NCBI RefSeq assembly: GCF_020509005.1
Contig: NC_063022.1
Coordinates: forward strand, 1,240,001 to 1,304,000
Length of the DNA: 64,000 bases
DNA from: Fulvia fulva
Taxonomy: Eukaryota > Ascomycota > Dothideomycetes > Mycosphaerellales > Mycosphaerellaceae
Direction of reading: 5' to 3'
Made by a program: the position numbers and the translations under genes. The notes below the pieces were generated by a model. The model did no database searches, was not told the origin of the DNA, and worked only from the letters and a program-made list of their open reading frames with translations. Below, one piece after another: positions 1-11,280 of the stretch (position 1 is the stretch's first letter; the number at the start of each line of letters is the position of its first letter).

Positions 1-1600
1 TCTCGAGGATTGGTCCAGGACTAGTGGATCGTACTCCCATATCTGGTGCTCTTCGGAGATGCTCTGTGACTCTGACCGGCGGACAGGGCGAAGTCTCTGG
101 TGTTCTCGGCTTTCCACCAAGAGGAAGCGCCTCCCTTTTCTGCACATCCCGTTTCCAATCGCGCAACTCTGTGATGTCCATTCCTTGCTTATCACACACG
201 GCAAGTCGCGAACTGAAGGCTTGCAGCATTTCTCGGTCACCTGTCGTTAGTCTTCCCTGCCTTTCGATCTGCTCGATGCGTCTGATCAGATCCCTGGTCA
301 TATCTTTATTCGCCATGTCGCACAGCTCAATCTTCTCCTCTGGTGGTCGTCTTCCCGATCTGAGTTCTTGGCGCAACTGCTCTATCCGAGATTGTAGCTC
401 ATTTGAAGCTGCAATATCAAGCTTCATGATCGACCTCAAGTCATTCACATCCAGCCCTGCCGCGCTCATCGCGGAGCCTTCACGTCTTGGCTCCATCTTG
501 CGAGTCATAGAGGTCAGCGATTTTGGCGAGGTGATGTGGTACTGAGCGAGCGCCTTGTGCTGGGAGGACGGGATATAAGGATCTGGAACCCTGAAAAGTG
601 CCAATGCAAGTTATATCAGGCATGCCCGGTCCCCATGCGAGATTGACAACGACTTCGCCACGTCAGCCCAAGCACATCCTGATCAATCACGGACTCCATT
701 GCAAATCTCTCGAGCGGTTCCTTGGAAGTCCGCAAGCTAATCTTCAGACTTTGCTGCTCCGTCGACGAAAAGAAGGCGTCCCATCCCGCGTGTTTCTGCC
801 CGAACGGCTGCCTAAGGACTGTTTCCCAGCATCATCGTTGTCGCTCGAGCCCGACGTTCCACGCCAACGCAGCGATACGCTGGGGACGCTCGAGATGTTG
901 ATGTTGACATCCTCTAAACACCTTTTCTCGCGTCTTTTGCCCCATAGCGGACTGGTCAGGTCGGTACATCGATTGCAGCGCGCGCAAAGTACCGACAGCT
1001 GCTCAGCCTGCAGAGTCCAGACTCTTGATACTTCTACTGGATAACGACAGAGGATGAGAGAGAGTGTGTCTTTCGAATCAAAAAGTATCTGCGGACGCTA
1101 CTCCGATAAATGTTTCGGACCTGGCCGCCACTTCACAGACCCAACCAGAACGTGCTCAGAAAGGACCACTGCCACATTGGCCCCCATCTGATTCGACCAT
1201 CTCATCGATTCTCCTCACACTTACAACAACCCCCCTCCATCGCCCTCATCTCCCCCTTCCTCGCTTCAACCCTCCCCAACAACCTCTCCACCTCCTCCCC
1301 CATCCTCTCCATCGCCACAACCAAATCCCTAAAATCCTGCAACATCTTCCTCTCCGCCCTGTTTCCCCCTTCGCGATCGTGCTCTACGATCTCCTCAAGC
1401 TCAAACATATGGTCGCGACAAGCTGCCAGTCTATCAGAGTCTCTGCATGAGCGAAGCCATTGCACGTCTGCGGCTCTGATGGAGGAGATGGGGAGGAGGG
1501 AGAGCTGGAGGAGGTGTTCGTGCGTTATGGTGTAGGTGTGGGAGTCTTGGGCCAGCCATTTTTCGAATTGGGCCTAGGAGAGGCCGTGTTGTTGGGACAT
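1..1600 (-). CDS. Unidentified gene, multi-exon or broken, runs off left edge
   Basis: Three protein-like minus-strand stretches lie in a row. The first (about 1573 down to 1226) starts with QFEKWLAQDSHTYTI and continues as a charged coiled-coil-like segment. The second (about 1088 down to 744) carries a Cys-rich knuckle (LCARCNRC) and a Ser/Arg-rich tail ending in TGA. The third (590 to 1) follows a good acceptor (TTTTCAG) and is helical, Glu/Arg-rich (for example RIEQLRQELRSGRR), and still open at base 1. A perfect donor GTAAGT sits near 1226, but no acceptor near 1091 gives the right phase. An ATG at 1600 is in frame with the first segment but separated from it by a TAG at 1574-1576, which may instead be the end of an intron (TCTCCTAG). 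I do not recognise the family. Exon joins are unresolved, so it may be intact with unseen introns or a pseudogene. Confidence 0.45.
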
Positions 1601-2139
1601 TGGTGGTGAGGGGTGGGAGGCTTGGGTAGAGGGATGAAGGGAGGTAAGTATGGTCTCTTTGACGGGATGGTGGTGCTGGCATGTGCTATGGCAATCATTC
1701 TAGGCATCTTGTTCTGATGGATCTGAGGCGATGCGATGGGGTGCGCAAACTTCAGACGAGCAAACACGAACAGTGAATCTGATATATGCATGGTCTTGCT
1801 TAGACCTAGCCTACCTAGGACTACCTACAAAGACCACAAACGGCAGTGTCGTTCGGTTCCAGTGCTTTTGGCGGCGACAGGTGAGCGCAGTGCGAGTCGA
1901 CAAAGAAAAAAGAACGAAGAAACAAATCTTCCGTTCTGCTACAGTGGCTTTCCTTCATCAAGGTGGTATATACGTCTACATCTACGTCTACTCTACCTTT
2001 CGTCTCTTCTCAGCTCTGGTCTCGTCCTCGTCTGTGCCTGTATGTACGACCCCGATCAGCAACGCCTCGCGTATAATTCGTGATGGTCACATGTCACGCC
2101 GTTTCCAGTTTCTATACTGTTCGGTTGGCTTGGTCGGCA
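1601..2139. other. Intergenic, no gene seen
   Basis: Only short overlapping frames on both strands, none protein-like. It lies between the unresolved edge gene and the 3' end of the phosphoglycerate mutase gene and contains short TCTACG/TCTACA-type repeats near 1975-1995. Confidence 0.5.
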
Positions 2140-3831
2140 CTACTTACGTTGGAGCAGGCTGTGGCCGGTCATGGCTTCTGGTTGTTCAATGCCCATGATG
2201 TCTAGGACTGTTGGTGCTACGTCGCCCAGTACGCCATCTTGCTTTTTGAGCGAGAGGCCTTCGGGTGCGTTGGCCATGACGAAGGGGACTTTGTTGGTTG
2301 TGTGAGATGTCTTGGGCGTCTGTGAAGTGTTAGTGACTTTCTTGGCTCTGGGTTTGTGATGATCTTGTGCTCACCTTCTCCTCAGTCAACATCTCCTCTG
2401 CGTTGCCGTGGTCCGAGGTGATGAACAATGTGTAGCCGTGCTTCTTGCATGCCTCGTACACCACACCAATCGCCTTGTCGGTCTCGGTCACACCTTCCAC
2501 AGCTGCCTTGTAGACACCAGTGTGTCCAACCATGTCGGGTGGCGCAAAGTTGTTCATGACGAATTCGTACTTGCCATCAGCAATACGCTCTGCCATCCTC
2601 TCTGCGACACCCATCGCACTCATCTTCGGTGCTTCGTCGTAAGTCGCTACACTCTTTGGTGAGTCAATGAGCTCACGGTCTTCACCATCAAACTGTACTT
2701 CCAAACCACCGTTGAAGAAGAATGTTACGTGTGCGTACTTCTCCGTCTCGGCAATGTGGCTCTGCTTGCAGCCTTTCTGGCTCAACCAGTCGGCAAGAAC
2801 GTTGTCCATGACCTGTGGTGCAAATGCCACAGGCAGGTCGAAGTCGGTCTTGTAGCGGGTCATGGTCGTGATCGCGATGCCCTTGGGGTATGGGAAGTCT
2901 GGCTTTGGCGATCGGTCCTGGTCACCGAGCAGTTGTGTTACCTCACGGACACGGTCTGAGCGGTAGTTGAAGAAGAAAACGGTGTCGTCGTCCTGGATGC
3001 GGCCTTCCTTGCCGTTGATGATGATTGGCTTGAGGAACTCGTCGTTCTCGCCTTTGTCGTAGCGTGCCTGGAAGACCTTGACTGGGTCGTCAGTCTCTTC
3101 GCCCTCGCCGGTGACCAAGCCCTTCAGGCCAATCTCGACGCGATCCCATCGCTTGTCACGGTCCATGATGTAGTAACGGCCAACTATCGTTGCCAGCTTG
3201 CCCACGCCTTGCTGTTTCAAGAATGCCAGGAGACCTTCGAGATGCCCCTTTCCACTCTTTGGATCTGTGTCACGACCATCACCGAAGAAATGGATATAGA
3301 TCTCTGGCACGCCAATCTCCTTGGCGACCTTGATCAACTCCTTCAAGTGGTTGATGTGCGAGTGGACACCGCCGTCACTGACCAGACCGCAGAGGTGGAG
3401 TCTGCCATTACCGTCCTTTGCCCTCTTGAAGCTCTTGACCACATTCTCAACCTTGTTCAACTCTCCCTTCTTGATGGTCTGATCGATGCGGACCACATCC
3501 TGCCACACGACCCGTCCAGCACCGATGTTCAAGTGACCGACTTCGGAATTGCCCATAAGACCCTCAGGCAGACCGACGGCGAGGGAGGAGGCTTCGAGCT
3601 CGGTGTAGCCTTGGGTGATCTTGCTGCCATCCTTGGCGAACTCGTCCATCCATGGTGTCTCGGCGTTGAGAATTGCATTGCCTTGGGAGTGTTAGAGCTG
3701 TCTCCGGTCATAGTAGTGACCGTTTGCCAATACCATCACTTTTCTGACATACCTTCTGCGGGAGACGATTCGGAGGGGATACCCCAGCCGTCAATGCATA
3801 TCAGAGCTACCTTTTGCTTGACTTGCACCAT
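2140..3831 (-). CDS. gpmI: 2,3-bisphosphoglycerate-independent phosphoglycerate mutase
   Basis: Interconverts 3- and 2-phosphoglycerate in cytosolic glycolysis/gluconeogenesis, the cofactor-independent form used by most filamentous fungi. Three exons read in phase: 3831-3753, 3681-2375 and 2319-2140, with introns of 71 and 55 bases (donors GTATGT and GTGAGC), giving 521 residues, a normal length for the family. The N-terminus has the metal-binding segment ICIDGWG. The phosphoserine nucleophile sits in GNSEVGHL (about Ser72), DGRDT lies mid-protein, and the C-terminal metal site is TSDHGNAEEM. The ATG at 3831 is the first in frame and opens directly into the conserved strand. The final codons CAACGTAAGTAG happen to form a perfect donor, so a further short 3' exon cannot be excluded. 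It is divergent from Mediator subunit 9. Confidence 0.95.
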
Positions 3832-4256
3832 GATGGCCGACTGTAATGATCGATCGTCGCTGTGAGTTTGTTTATGTCAGGCGATGAACTGATCGTTACT
3901 TGATTGCTCTTCAAACCAATGAATGATTGCACGTTTCTTGCCTCGGGCTTGTCGCTGTTGCTTCTTGTCTGCTGTCGCAAACAAAGCAATGACTTGGATC
4001 AACCAAATCTCAAGCGCCCCCCACCAACAAGCGCCAACATCCCACCAAAACTGCGAGCACCGAGTTGCGCCGAGATCAGCATCGTCACTGGCCGACAGGG
4101 ATCTTCATGCAGGTGTGAACCTTGCTGCAGCTCACGCGTCTTCACATTCATGTGTGGACATTAGATTCACTCCGCAACACATTCTTTCCTTCATAGAGAC
4201 CACCGCTCTTCGCTAGGTGTACCTGAGCCCATCGACAGTAGGCAAGCGTCGCGGCG
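3832..4256. promoter_or_regulatory. Divergent promoter region gpmI / med9
   Basis: 425 bases between two divergently transcribed housekeeping genes. No coding frame on either strand looks real. It must hold both promoters; I cannot point to a specific TATA box or operator. Confidence 0.5.
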
Positions 4257-4694
4257 ATGGCACTCAAGCAGCCCATCAAGACCACCTCCAATACCACCGC
4301 ACCCTCGCAATCAACGACCCTCCAACTCCCACCTCCGCAGACATTTGAGTTGCTCCCGCCACTCCATGAACTCCTCGCGCGCATCGAGGTCTACAACAAC
4401 CAGCAATCCACCTCCCTCGACCAGCTTTTCGCACCCGAAGAGAGCACCGACATTGGCAGTAACTATGCTGAGATCCAGCCTCTGAACCCAAAGGACTTAC
4501 CAACGGCTGCGCTTGACATCAAGTCGCGCGTGAGGGGTGCCCAGAGGGAGGTGGAGAAGCTGCCTGACATTGACAGGACAGTCGAGGAGCAGGACGAGGA
4601 GATCAGGGAGCTTGAGGAGAAGATTGCCAAGCAGCATGCTATGCTGAGTCGCTTGGGAGAGGTTGCGAAGGGACTGGCTGAGAAGGTCACATGA
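4257..4694 (+). CDS. med9: Mediator complex subunit 9 (Cse2-like)
   Basis: Single-exon 145-residue protein. An N-terminal Ser/Thr/Pro-rich stretch is followed by the Med9 core: FELLPPLHELLARIE, then PLNPKDLPTAALDIKSRV, and a C-terminal charged coiled coil (LPDIDRTVEEQDEEIRELEEKI). Med9 belongs to the middle module of Mediator and relays activator signals to RNA polymerase II in the nucleus. Length and order (short helix, linker, long coiled coil) fit fungal Med9. It is transcribed away from gpmI. No intron is needed. The identification rests on sequence pattern only. Confidence 0.85.
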   Translation: MALKQPIKTTSNTTAPSQSTTLQLPPPQTFELLPPLHELLARIEVYNNQQSTSLDQLFAPEESTDIGSNYAEIQPLNPKDLPTAALDIKSRVRGAQREVEKLPDIDRTVEEQDEEIRELEEKIAKQHAMLSRLGEVAKGLAEKVT

Positions 4695-5475
4695 AGCTGA
4701 TGACTGGACATGGGATGTTTGAAATTTGATGCGACTACAAGAATGACAGGAGGGAGAATGTGGACTTCAACGATGAATCCTCGAAGCAGCGCGACAACCT
4801 GTGGCAGATGCACGACCCCTGAAGGCGTCGCGGCGCTTGCGACTGCCTGGACCGATCACACAGGCGTCGTGCGACCAGCTTCATGCAAGCAACTATGACA
4901 CCGCGAGTCCAAGGACAACCCCGCCGGGGCTACAGGGCATATAGAACATGCAAAACTACATGTGCGCGTTGGAAGCTGTGCTAACAGCCATTCAGGGGCG
5001 GCAGGAAGCTCGCAGCTTGTCGCGCTGTAATGAGCAGCTCTTGTGTGGGTCACTTGTGTGTCGCACGGCGAGATACAGCCTTGCAAAGATTCTCACCTCG
5101 TAGAAGCAAGTGATTGTTCTTCTGCTTGTACACTCACTTCAACAGCATGATGGACCAAAATCCGCCTACAACCCATCCTTGTACAGAACAACCTTGCGCT
5201 TTTTGCTACAGCAACAGCAACATGCTACTACGCCTCTATTAGACCTTCCGCCTTCGGTCCTACATCGATCCTGCCACTTACGAGACCGTGAAAACTGCAG
5301 GTACGCACTTATAGCTTAACCGCTACTGCTTTTACACGATTGTTAGTGTGCAAACAACCACCACTACTATCACACACACCCGCCGACTTATCCTCCCTAC
5401 GCATCCTCGCCACGGCTCGACCCTCTCGACAGACATCCAGCATCAAGAAACACTGCTCGCATAAACGCACGCGCG
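4695..5475. other. Intergenic, no gene seen
   Basis: Both strands contain only short frames without protein-like composition. The last 100 bases (CA- and CT-rich, around 5340-5470) look like a fungal 5' leader for the next locus. Confidence 0.5.
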
Positions 5476-6542
5476 ATGTCTCCGGCTGCACAGAATGCTC
5501 ATAAAGTGAGCAACAATGGAAAGTCGGCCTCAAAGCCACGTCCTCGAAGCACCTCTTCACGAACGCAGGAAGTGCGCAGCCAACAAAATGCCGCTCCAGG
5601 GAGCGCACCGCGCAGACTTATGCCACGGCCTAGTCCAATCGTAACGCTACCACCAGCGCAGAAGCAACCACACGGTCACAATCTGAAGTCAGTGCCGGTT
5701 GACAGACTGAAGCCGATTTCTGGGCTCAACCGTCGCAGCTCAATCCCTATGCGTGGCCCCGGATAATTGAGGGCCCGCAACTAGCCGATCGCGATAGCCG
5801 CCAAATGCCACTCCCTGAGGTACCAGAGTCAGCAATTGTCAGTACGGATCTCATAGCTCCCGAAGCTGACGCGCTGACTGGTGTCACTGTAGACGGAATT
5901 TCGGCAATGCCTGGACCTTCCTTGAGCAATAAGAATGTCCTCAACGGAGCAGGGAGTAGTAAAGAAGCACAAGATTCGTCTTTCCCGAGCAAGCCCACGT
6001 AACGCATGGTGCAGCAGCTTTCTCTAAGAATGCATCGCAGCCTACGCATATGTTCTTGGATCCCAGAGACGAAGCTCTACCTCTTTCAAGGCTCACTGGT
6101 GACGCCGATGATGACCTTTCCAATCATCGAAACCCCATGATAGTCAACGCATTGGGCACTGGGCTCAACCCGACGATCCTGCAAGACTCGCGGAAATAGC
6201 TACTTTAGGATGGAGACTAGCATCGATGGAACTACGGTGCCTGTCTCAAAGCACTATGTGTCGTCTCCTCGAATTCCAGTGGATCAGAATTTTCAGGTGC
6301 CGGAACCCTACCACTTTGGCGACATTAACAACTCTCAGAATGTTCTGGTGGGCAATATCTACAATGCCAGCAATGCTCACTTCAATACATATCCCTCTCA
6401 GCCCATACAAACAGCTCATACTTTACATCCGGCTGCTACGAGAGCGGCACAGAGGTACGGCAGAGTCGCTTCACCGTCTGGAGATCTGTCACGGCAGTCC
6501 GCTCGCCCGAGTGGTACTACTAAACCTCCCTGGCGTATGTGA
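5476..6542 (+). pseudogene. Low-complexity gene split over several frames
   Basis: An ATG at 5476 opens a Ser/Arg/Pro-rich frame to 5766. From about 5700 a second frame becomes protein-like (ADFWAQPSQLNPYAWP) and runs to TAA at 6000-6002. From about 5985 a third frame is protein-like (HVTHGAAAFSKNASQPTHMF) to a TAG near 6198. The second frame then resumes through 6542 (HYVSSPRIPVDQNFQVPEP). A first intron with donor GTGAGC at 5506 and acceptor TTGACAG near 5704 could explain the first switch, but the other switches have no room for introns. The protein is disordered in composition with no domain I recognise. It is either a pseudogene with at least two indels or an intact gene with sequencing indels. 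Strand and coding nature are fairly secure; function is unknown. Confidence 0.55.
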
Positions 6543-7178
6543 TGCGGTGGCCTTGAAAAAGGGTTTCTGAAAGTGCTTGGTGTCCAGTTGATCGCTCAAA
6601 TTTGGCAGACAAAGACCGATGTCTAAGACACCGCAAATGCACGCAGTGTTAAGAACATTGGAGAGGATGCATAAGTGTCGGTCGTAGGGATCTCAATCAC
6701 TCAACATGAATGTGGCCCAGTCAGCGTTGCAGAAAGGGGGATACCTCAACAAGACAGAGCGATGAAATCTACAACACAGAGTCGATAGAGCGCAAGTCAC
6801 GGGATATCATTCGATTCACAGTATGAAATCGCACACCCACAAGCCCGCGTCAAAGGCGCGATACACTCTTCAACAATGAAGTGTCGCCAGAAGCTCATTG
6901 TCATGGGCTAAACATAACACATTGTTCACTGCTGCACAAAGGCACCTAATAACGCTTACAACACAATGCTGCTCTGTACCTCGAAAATCCCCCCTTATAT
7001 AGCCACTTCGCCTCACCGCTATACACCGTTCGCTACAGCAAACAGCTTTCAGAATCCAACCGCAATATTGAAGCAGGTCTTCATATCCACAATCTTTGCA
7101 AGAAAGCAGCAACTGTCAGCCTCCATCAACACCATACAAGCACCGAACACGGACAGCAGTCAAACGACCTCGACCACC
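6543..7178. other. Intergenic with likely promoter of the SUR7-like gene
   Basis: No convincing gene. The right part is the 5' region of the downstream membrane protein gene. Short frames here end in stops and have antisense-like composition. Confidence 0.5.
6996..7001 (+). promoter_or_regulatory. TATA-like box upstream of SUR7-like gene
   Basis: TATATA within CCCCTTATATAGCC, 178 bases before the proposed ATG at 7179. The leader after it is A/C-rich, as is usual for fungal 5' UTRs. Position and sequence are suggestive only. Confidence 0.35.
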
Positions 7179-8453
7179 ATGTTCCCACTCCTCGCCAAGA
7201 TCTTCCTCCCGAAGATCGCCAACAAAGTCTTCGGGAAAGCTGCAGCAGCAGCTGGTGTCCCGATTCCGCAGAAGCAACCTGGCCGGCCTCTCACGATCAC
7301 CATTCCAATGGTCTTCTCCGCGCTCCTCTTCATCCCGGCCGTCGTTCTTGTCGTACTTTGCTTCTTCGCTGGCCACAAGCCTGGCTTTCTTGACGAGTAC
7401 GCAGTATACACTGTCAACGTCTTCCGCATCGGTGAGAACATCCTCACGGGTATGAACCAGCAGATCCGAGGTGTCAACATCACCAAGCGTTCTGAGGCAT
7501 CGCTTCCTGTCACCCTTCCTGTTGCACTCTTTGCTCGCGACGACGATGATGAGGACGAGACGACCTCGAGCAAGGCCCAGCCATCAACGACCTCGACCAA
7601 GCCTACCTCCGCTAGGACAACTCCCACTGCCAAGCCCACTGCCACTCCCGCACCTAGCAAGCCAGCAGCTGCTGCCGGTCCAGCTCAGTCGGCAGTCATC
7701 CAGCAGGTCAACAAGGCCTTCGGTGCAGTCGTCGACGACTTTGCGCTCGACGACTTCTACGACTTCCACGTCCTTGGCCGATGCTACGGATCGTACGTCG
7801 CGAAGAACGGAAGCGCATCCGCGAACGTCACTGACGGCACGGGGGCCACCGTTCTCCAGGACAAGCTTGAGAAGAAGGTCACTGCATGTGAGAAGAAAGC
7901 CTCTGCGCTTACTCTTGCTGCAGTCGCCTATGGCTTTGCCATGATCTGCACCGGTCTCGCTTTCGTTGCCAGCATCGTTAGCAGCATCTACTACCGCAAG
8001 AAGTTCGTCCTCGTCACGCTCGGCATCACCTGCCTCGCCCTTCTCGCGCAGCTTCTCTCCTCTGCCGCCGCCCACGCCATCGCCAACAGCGCCACTGGCC
8101 TCGTCGATTTCGTCGGCCACCCAGTCGGTATTGATGGCTCAGCTGGTAAGAAGTTCATCACTCTTACCTGGGCCGCGACCATCATCCTTGCCATCCTTGC
8201 CGGTCTCTGGGGCATGCTTCTCTTCTTCGGTCGCAACGAGCCTGCCTTCAATGGGCAGAAGGCCGAGCGACTTGAGAGCGTGCAACACGAGCAGTACAAT
8301 CTCTCCTCGTGGCCGCAGCACCCACACGCCAGCCATGCGCCGACTGCTCGCTCTGCTTCGGTCTACAGCCGCAGGACTGACGGGTTCGAGCACACACCGA
8401 CGTACCCAACGAGGGCGTACAATGAGGGACGCGCACCGGATGGATTCATTTGA
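7179..8453 (+). CDS. SUR7/PalI family four-helix membrane protein
   Basis: Single-exon protein of 424 residues. The frame is open from 6966, but the ATG at 7179 (context CCACCATG) fits best because the conserved part begins there with MFPLLAKIFLPKIANKV. One transmembrane helix lies near residues 46-70 (PMVFSALLFIPAVVLVVLC). A long extracellular loop follows with an acidic stretch (DDDDEDE), a Thr/Pro/Ala-rich mucin-like part and the GRCYGSY Cys segment. Three more helices (about 245-275, 280-305 and 325-350) precede a hydrophilic cytoplasmic tail. This is the layout of SUR7/PalI proteins, which act at the plasma membrane in eisosomes or in ambient-pH signalling. The exact subfamily cannot be decided by eye. 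Confidence 0.8.
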   Translation: MFPLLAKIFLPKIANKVFGKAAAAAGVPIPQKQPGRPLTITIPMVFSALLFIPAVVLVVLCFFAGHKPGFLDEYAVYTVNVFRIGENILTGMNQQIRGVNITKRSEASLPVTLPVALFARDDDDEDETTSSKAQPSTTSTKPTSARTTPTAKPTATPAPSKPAAAAGPAQSAVIQQVNKAFGAVVDDFALDDFYDFHVLGRCYGSYVAKNGSASANVTDGTGATVLQDKLEKKVTACEKKASALTLAAVAYGFAMICTGLAFVASIVSSIYYRKKFVLVTLGITCLALLAQLLSSAAAHAIANSATGLVDFVGHPVGIDGSAGKKFITLTWAATIILAILAGLWGMLLFFGRNEPAFNGQKAERLESVQHEQYNLSSWPQHPHASHAPTARSASVYSRRTDGFEHTPTYPTRAYNEGRAPDGFI

Positions 8454-8815
8454 GCGTCTGGGTAAGTAAGAACTTCTGCTGGGGGATAGCTCGATGTGGT
8501 AATTCATGGATTTTGAACGGAGCGGGTTGTACATTACACTGGTTGTAAGATAATATAGCGTTCTGCAAAGCTGTCACTGTCACAAACTTTTGATTCCTTT
8601 TTCTTCTCACACTGTGCTGTCTCATCATGTTCATCCCATTTCTCCTGCGCCTAAGGCTGCTTCTTTGTGCTGCGCAAACCGCGTTGTCATTTCTTTGTTG
8701 CCTCTACAGACTTACCTGAGACAAAGCAGATCGATGGAACGTTGTCGAGCTAGCATGAGATGGGAAGCTGAACATGGAGATTTTGCATTGTAGATATCTT
8801 TATCTTGCCCATAAC
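8454..8815. other. Intergenic 3' ends, no gene seen
   Basis: Convergent 3' regions of the SUR7-like and SDR genes. T-rich, without protein-like frames. Confidence 0.5.
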
Positions 8816-9695
8816 CTACACCATCATGAACCCGCCACTAGCACAAATAGTCTGCCCACTAACCCACCTACTCCCCTCACCCGCAAGCCAAGCCACTACC
8901 TGCGCAACATCATCCGGCTTCCCAACCCTCTGCTGCACAGGCGTCAACGCCGCTTTCTCCTTGATGAAGTCCTGCCCTGCTTTCTCCAACAACTCACTCT
9001 CCACAATCCCCGGCGCTACCGCATTAACAGTGGTACCATCCTTCCCAAACGCTTTCGCCATCCCTCTCGTCATCGCTTCCAGCCCAGCCTTACTCATAGC
9101 GTAAACAATCGTAGTCGGGCCCCCAACCCTAGCCGCTACGGAGGAGATGTTGATGATCCTAGCTGGTGCCCTGAGATAGGACTGAGCGGCCTGGCAGAGG
9201 AGGAAGGGGGCGCGGAGGTTGAGGTCCATGATTTTTTGTAGTGTTCTAGTGTGACGTCTGGGATGGCGCTGTGAGAGGGCTGGTCGGCGTTGTTAATGAT
9301 AATGTCAATGTGGGGAAAGTATTTGATCAATTCGTGGATTACTTGGAACGGAGCTTTGGGTTCTGTTAGGTCGATTGGCATTCCTCGAACGCTGACGCCG
9401 GTGTTGGCTTGGTAGATGTGGTTTATGACTGAGGTTGCGCTGGCTCGGCTGTCCGGCGAGGGGGTCCAGGTCAGGAAGAGCTGAATGTTCATTAGTAAAT
9501 GATTTTGGGAACTGGATGTGCGTGGAGGCTAACGTGGGCTCCTCGCTTTGCCAACTCCTCGGCGATTTGAGCGCCTATGCCTCTGGAGGCACCAGTGACG
9601 AGGGCGACTTTGCCCGCAAGGTCCTGCGGTGCTTTCAGAGCCACTGGGGCAAAGCTCGAGGGCGCAGATTTCGAGAGAGGGAAACTGGAAAACAT
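8816..9695 (-). CDS. SDR-family oxidoreductase, frameshifted at an A6 run
   Basis: Classical short-chain dehydrogenase/reductase of the FabG type, an NAD(P)H-dependent oxidoreductase. Exon 1 (9695-9534) holds the dinucleotide fold KVALVTGASRGIGAQIAEELAKRGAH. A 53-base intron (donor GTTAGC, acceptor ATTCAG) leads to exon 2 (9480-8816). The active site is complete: INNAD, the catalytic Ser in IINISSVAA, and YAMSK. The frame breaks after HYKK, at a run of six A (9232-9237 on the plus strand); seven would restore it and give about 275 residues. There is no room for an intron at this point. Everything before and after is well conserved, so an indel error, a recent null allele or -1 slippage are all possible. 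The substrate is unknown. Confidence 0.82.
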
Positions 9696-9775
9696 CCTTG
9701 TTCTCAGCGAGCAGTAGATACGATGCAATAGTCTGGCAGCATCTGCTTCCTGAGATCATCTGGCGGCGTGTGGGT

Positions 9776-10031
9776 GTGGCAGTCTGGCAGACGTCGACTC
9801 AATGCAAGGATCCCCGGCCAGGTGAGCAAGACGCTGCATAGTGATGCCGAGGACGGCGCGAGTACATATTGTAGCAGTACGAGAGGCTTTCCGCGAAGTA
9901 CGTCTTGACTGTTTTGAGGCTCTGGTGGTCCGCATCTGCGTCAACAAGGAAGCGGCCGCACCCACACAGGGCACAAGGCGGTCTTGAGTCGTGACGGATG
10001 ATGTGAGAATTGACAACATCGCAGCGGCCAT
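9776..10031 (-). pseudogene. Cys-rich relic frame without start codon
   Basis: A minus-strand frame of about 80 codons opens right after a TGA and ends in TGA near 9800. It contains RPPCALCGCGRFLVDADADH and YFAESLSYCYNMYS, which looks like protein rather than noise. There is no ATG at its beginning and no obvious splice acceptor upstream. Probably a remnant or an isolated exon; family unknown. Confidence 0.3.
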
Positions 10032-10405
10032 GATATCAGAACACTGCTCATATTGCGGCTATGTCACGACTGGATGTCGTTGATGGAAGGCGAGGGTGAA
10101 AAGGAAGCGATGGCTTACCAAGTGTCCGTGCTCAGACAAGCGTGTTTTATTGACGCGACCTCTCCTCCTTTTCCTCTTTGGCTTGAAGTGCTCGCATCAA
10201 CGTCCATCTCGACACGATTTGCACTATGCCTCGCCATCAACGAGCTCCTGCGGTAGCAGTCTCCTGCGGCTTGCACGCTGTACTGTGCCTGCCATCACGT
10301 CCCGACCACCGACACTTTGAACACCAGACCACGCTTCTCAGCCTCCACACTCGAGCCTCACCTCGAACATGACACATCGTTGCCAGACCCATTACACCAC
10401 CTGCA

Positions 10406-10750
10406 ATGCACCAGGAACATGTCCTGGTGTCTACGCTCTGGGAACATGGACAAGGCACAGCACTTTCCCACCATCTCACGGTGCAAGCGATTTGCGACAC
10501 TCCAGGAGCCGTCCAAGGCGTGCGTCTCAACAGATTCACACTTCTCACATCGTGAGACAGCGAGGCCGTCTTCGAGATCCGGCCTGCTGAACCAGGGCAG
10601 TATTTCGAGCTCAGCTCAAAAGCAGGCGCGTCTGGCAAGGACTTGGCCATTGTCTTTCGCAATCCTGGTAAGATCCTCCTCTCGCGGGGTCCGGGTAATG
10701 GCGAAGCACGCCCCGGGTTGCGCATCTGTCTGCGATCCAGGCAAAAGTGA
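10406..10750 (+). pseudogene. Possible relic with internal TGA
   Basis: A plus-strand frame beginning with ATG at 10406 (MHQEHVLVSTLWEHGQG) is interrupted by TGA at 10553-10555 and continues protein-like (FEIRPAEPGQYFELSSKAG) to TGA at 10748. The antisense strand also carries a long frame at 10237-10791, so the coding strand is uncertain. Confidence 0.25.
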
Positions 10751-11280
10751 TCATTGACCAAGGTCACGAACATTTGTTCCACATACTGCATGCACTGATG
10801 CGCTCAGGGGAAGCTCCTATCACCATGTCTCTTTCAACGGCAGTATCCATGAGTTGACAGCTATGAGTGAATTTTTGATCTTCAGTGATCTGCAAGACAT
10901 GCAATTCTCTGGCCGACAGGCAGTGGACCAAGTACCACTGGACCCCTATCGCCACACAATCGCCTGGAACCGTGAGCGGCGTCTACATCCGCCCCTCTTT
11001 CAATCTCACAATCCGAGGTATGCGGCGACATACTAGGAGAAAGCGACATCAATAGCAATTGCACATGAACATTGAGACGATGCGGCACGAGCCTGACAAG
11101 CAGTCACTTGGAGATTCCGCCCGCCGGAGAAGCCGTGGAACATACATTGCCAGCTTGAAGCACCCACCGTACAAGGCTTCCACTGAAAACTACCGGCACT
11201 AGCTATAGTGAGTCGGCAGATTTCACCTTGTGGTCCCCAGGCCTGGTCTCCGCCGCCGGCATACCAGGTTAACAGTATAT

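Noticed and set aside
3209..3865. 218-codon plus-strand ORF
   Set aside because: Antisense shadow of the phosphoglycerate mutase gene.
7584..8120. 178-codon minus-strand ORF
   Set aside because: Antisense of the SUR7-like gene; Asp/Glu/Gly-rich composition is the mirror of Ala/Val/Leu codons.
10237..10791. 184-codon minus-strand ORF with Cys-rich tail
   Set aside because: No recognisable zinc-binding pattern or domain, and the plus strand is also partly protein-like, so I list only a weak relic there.
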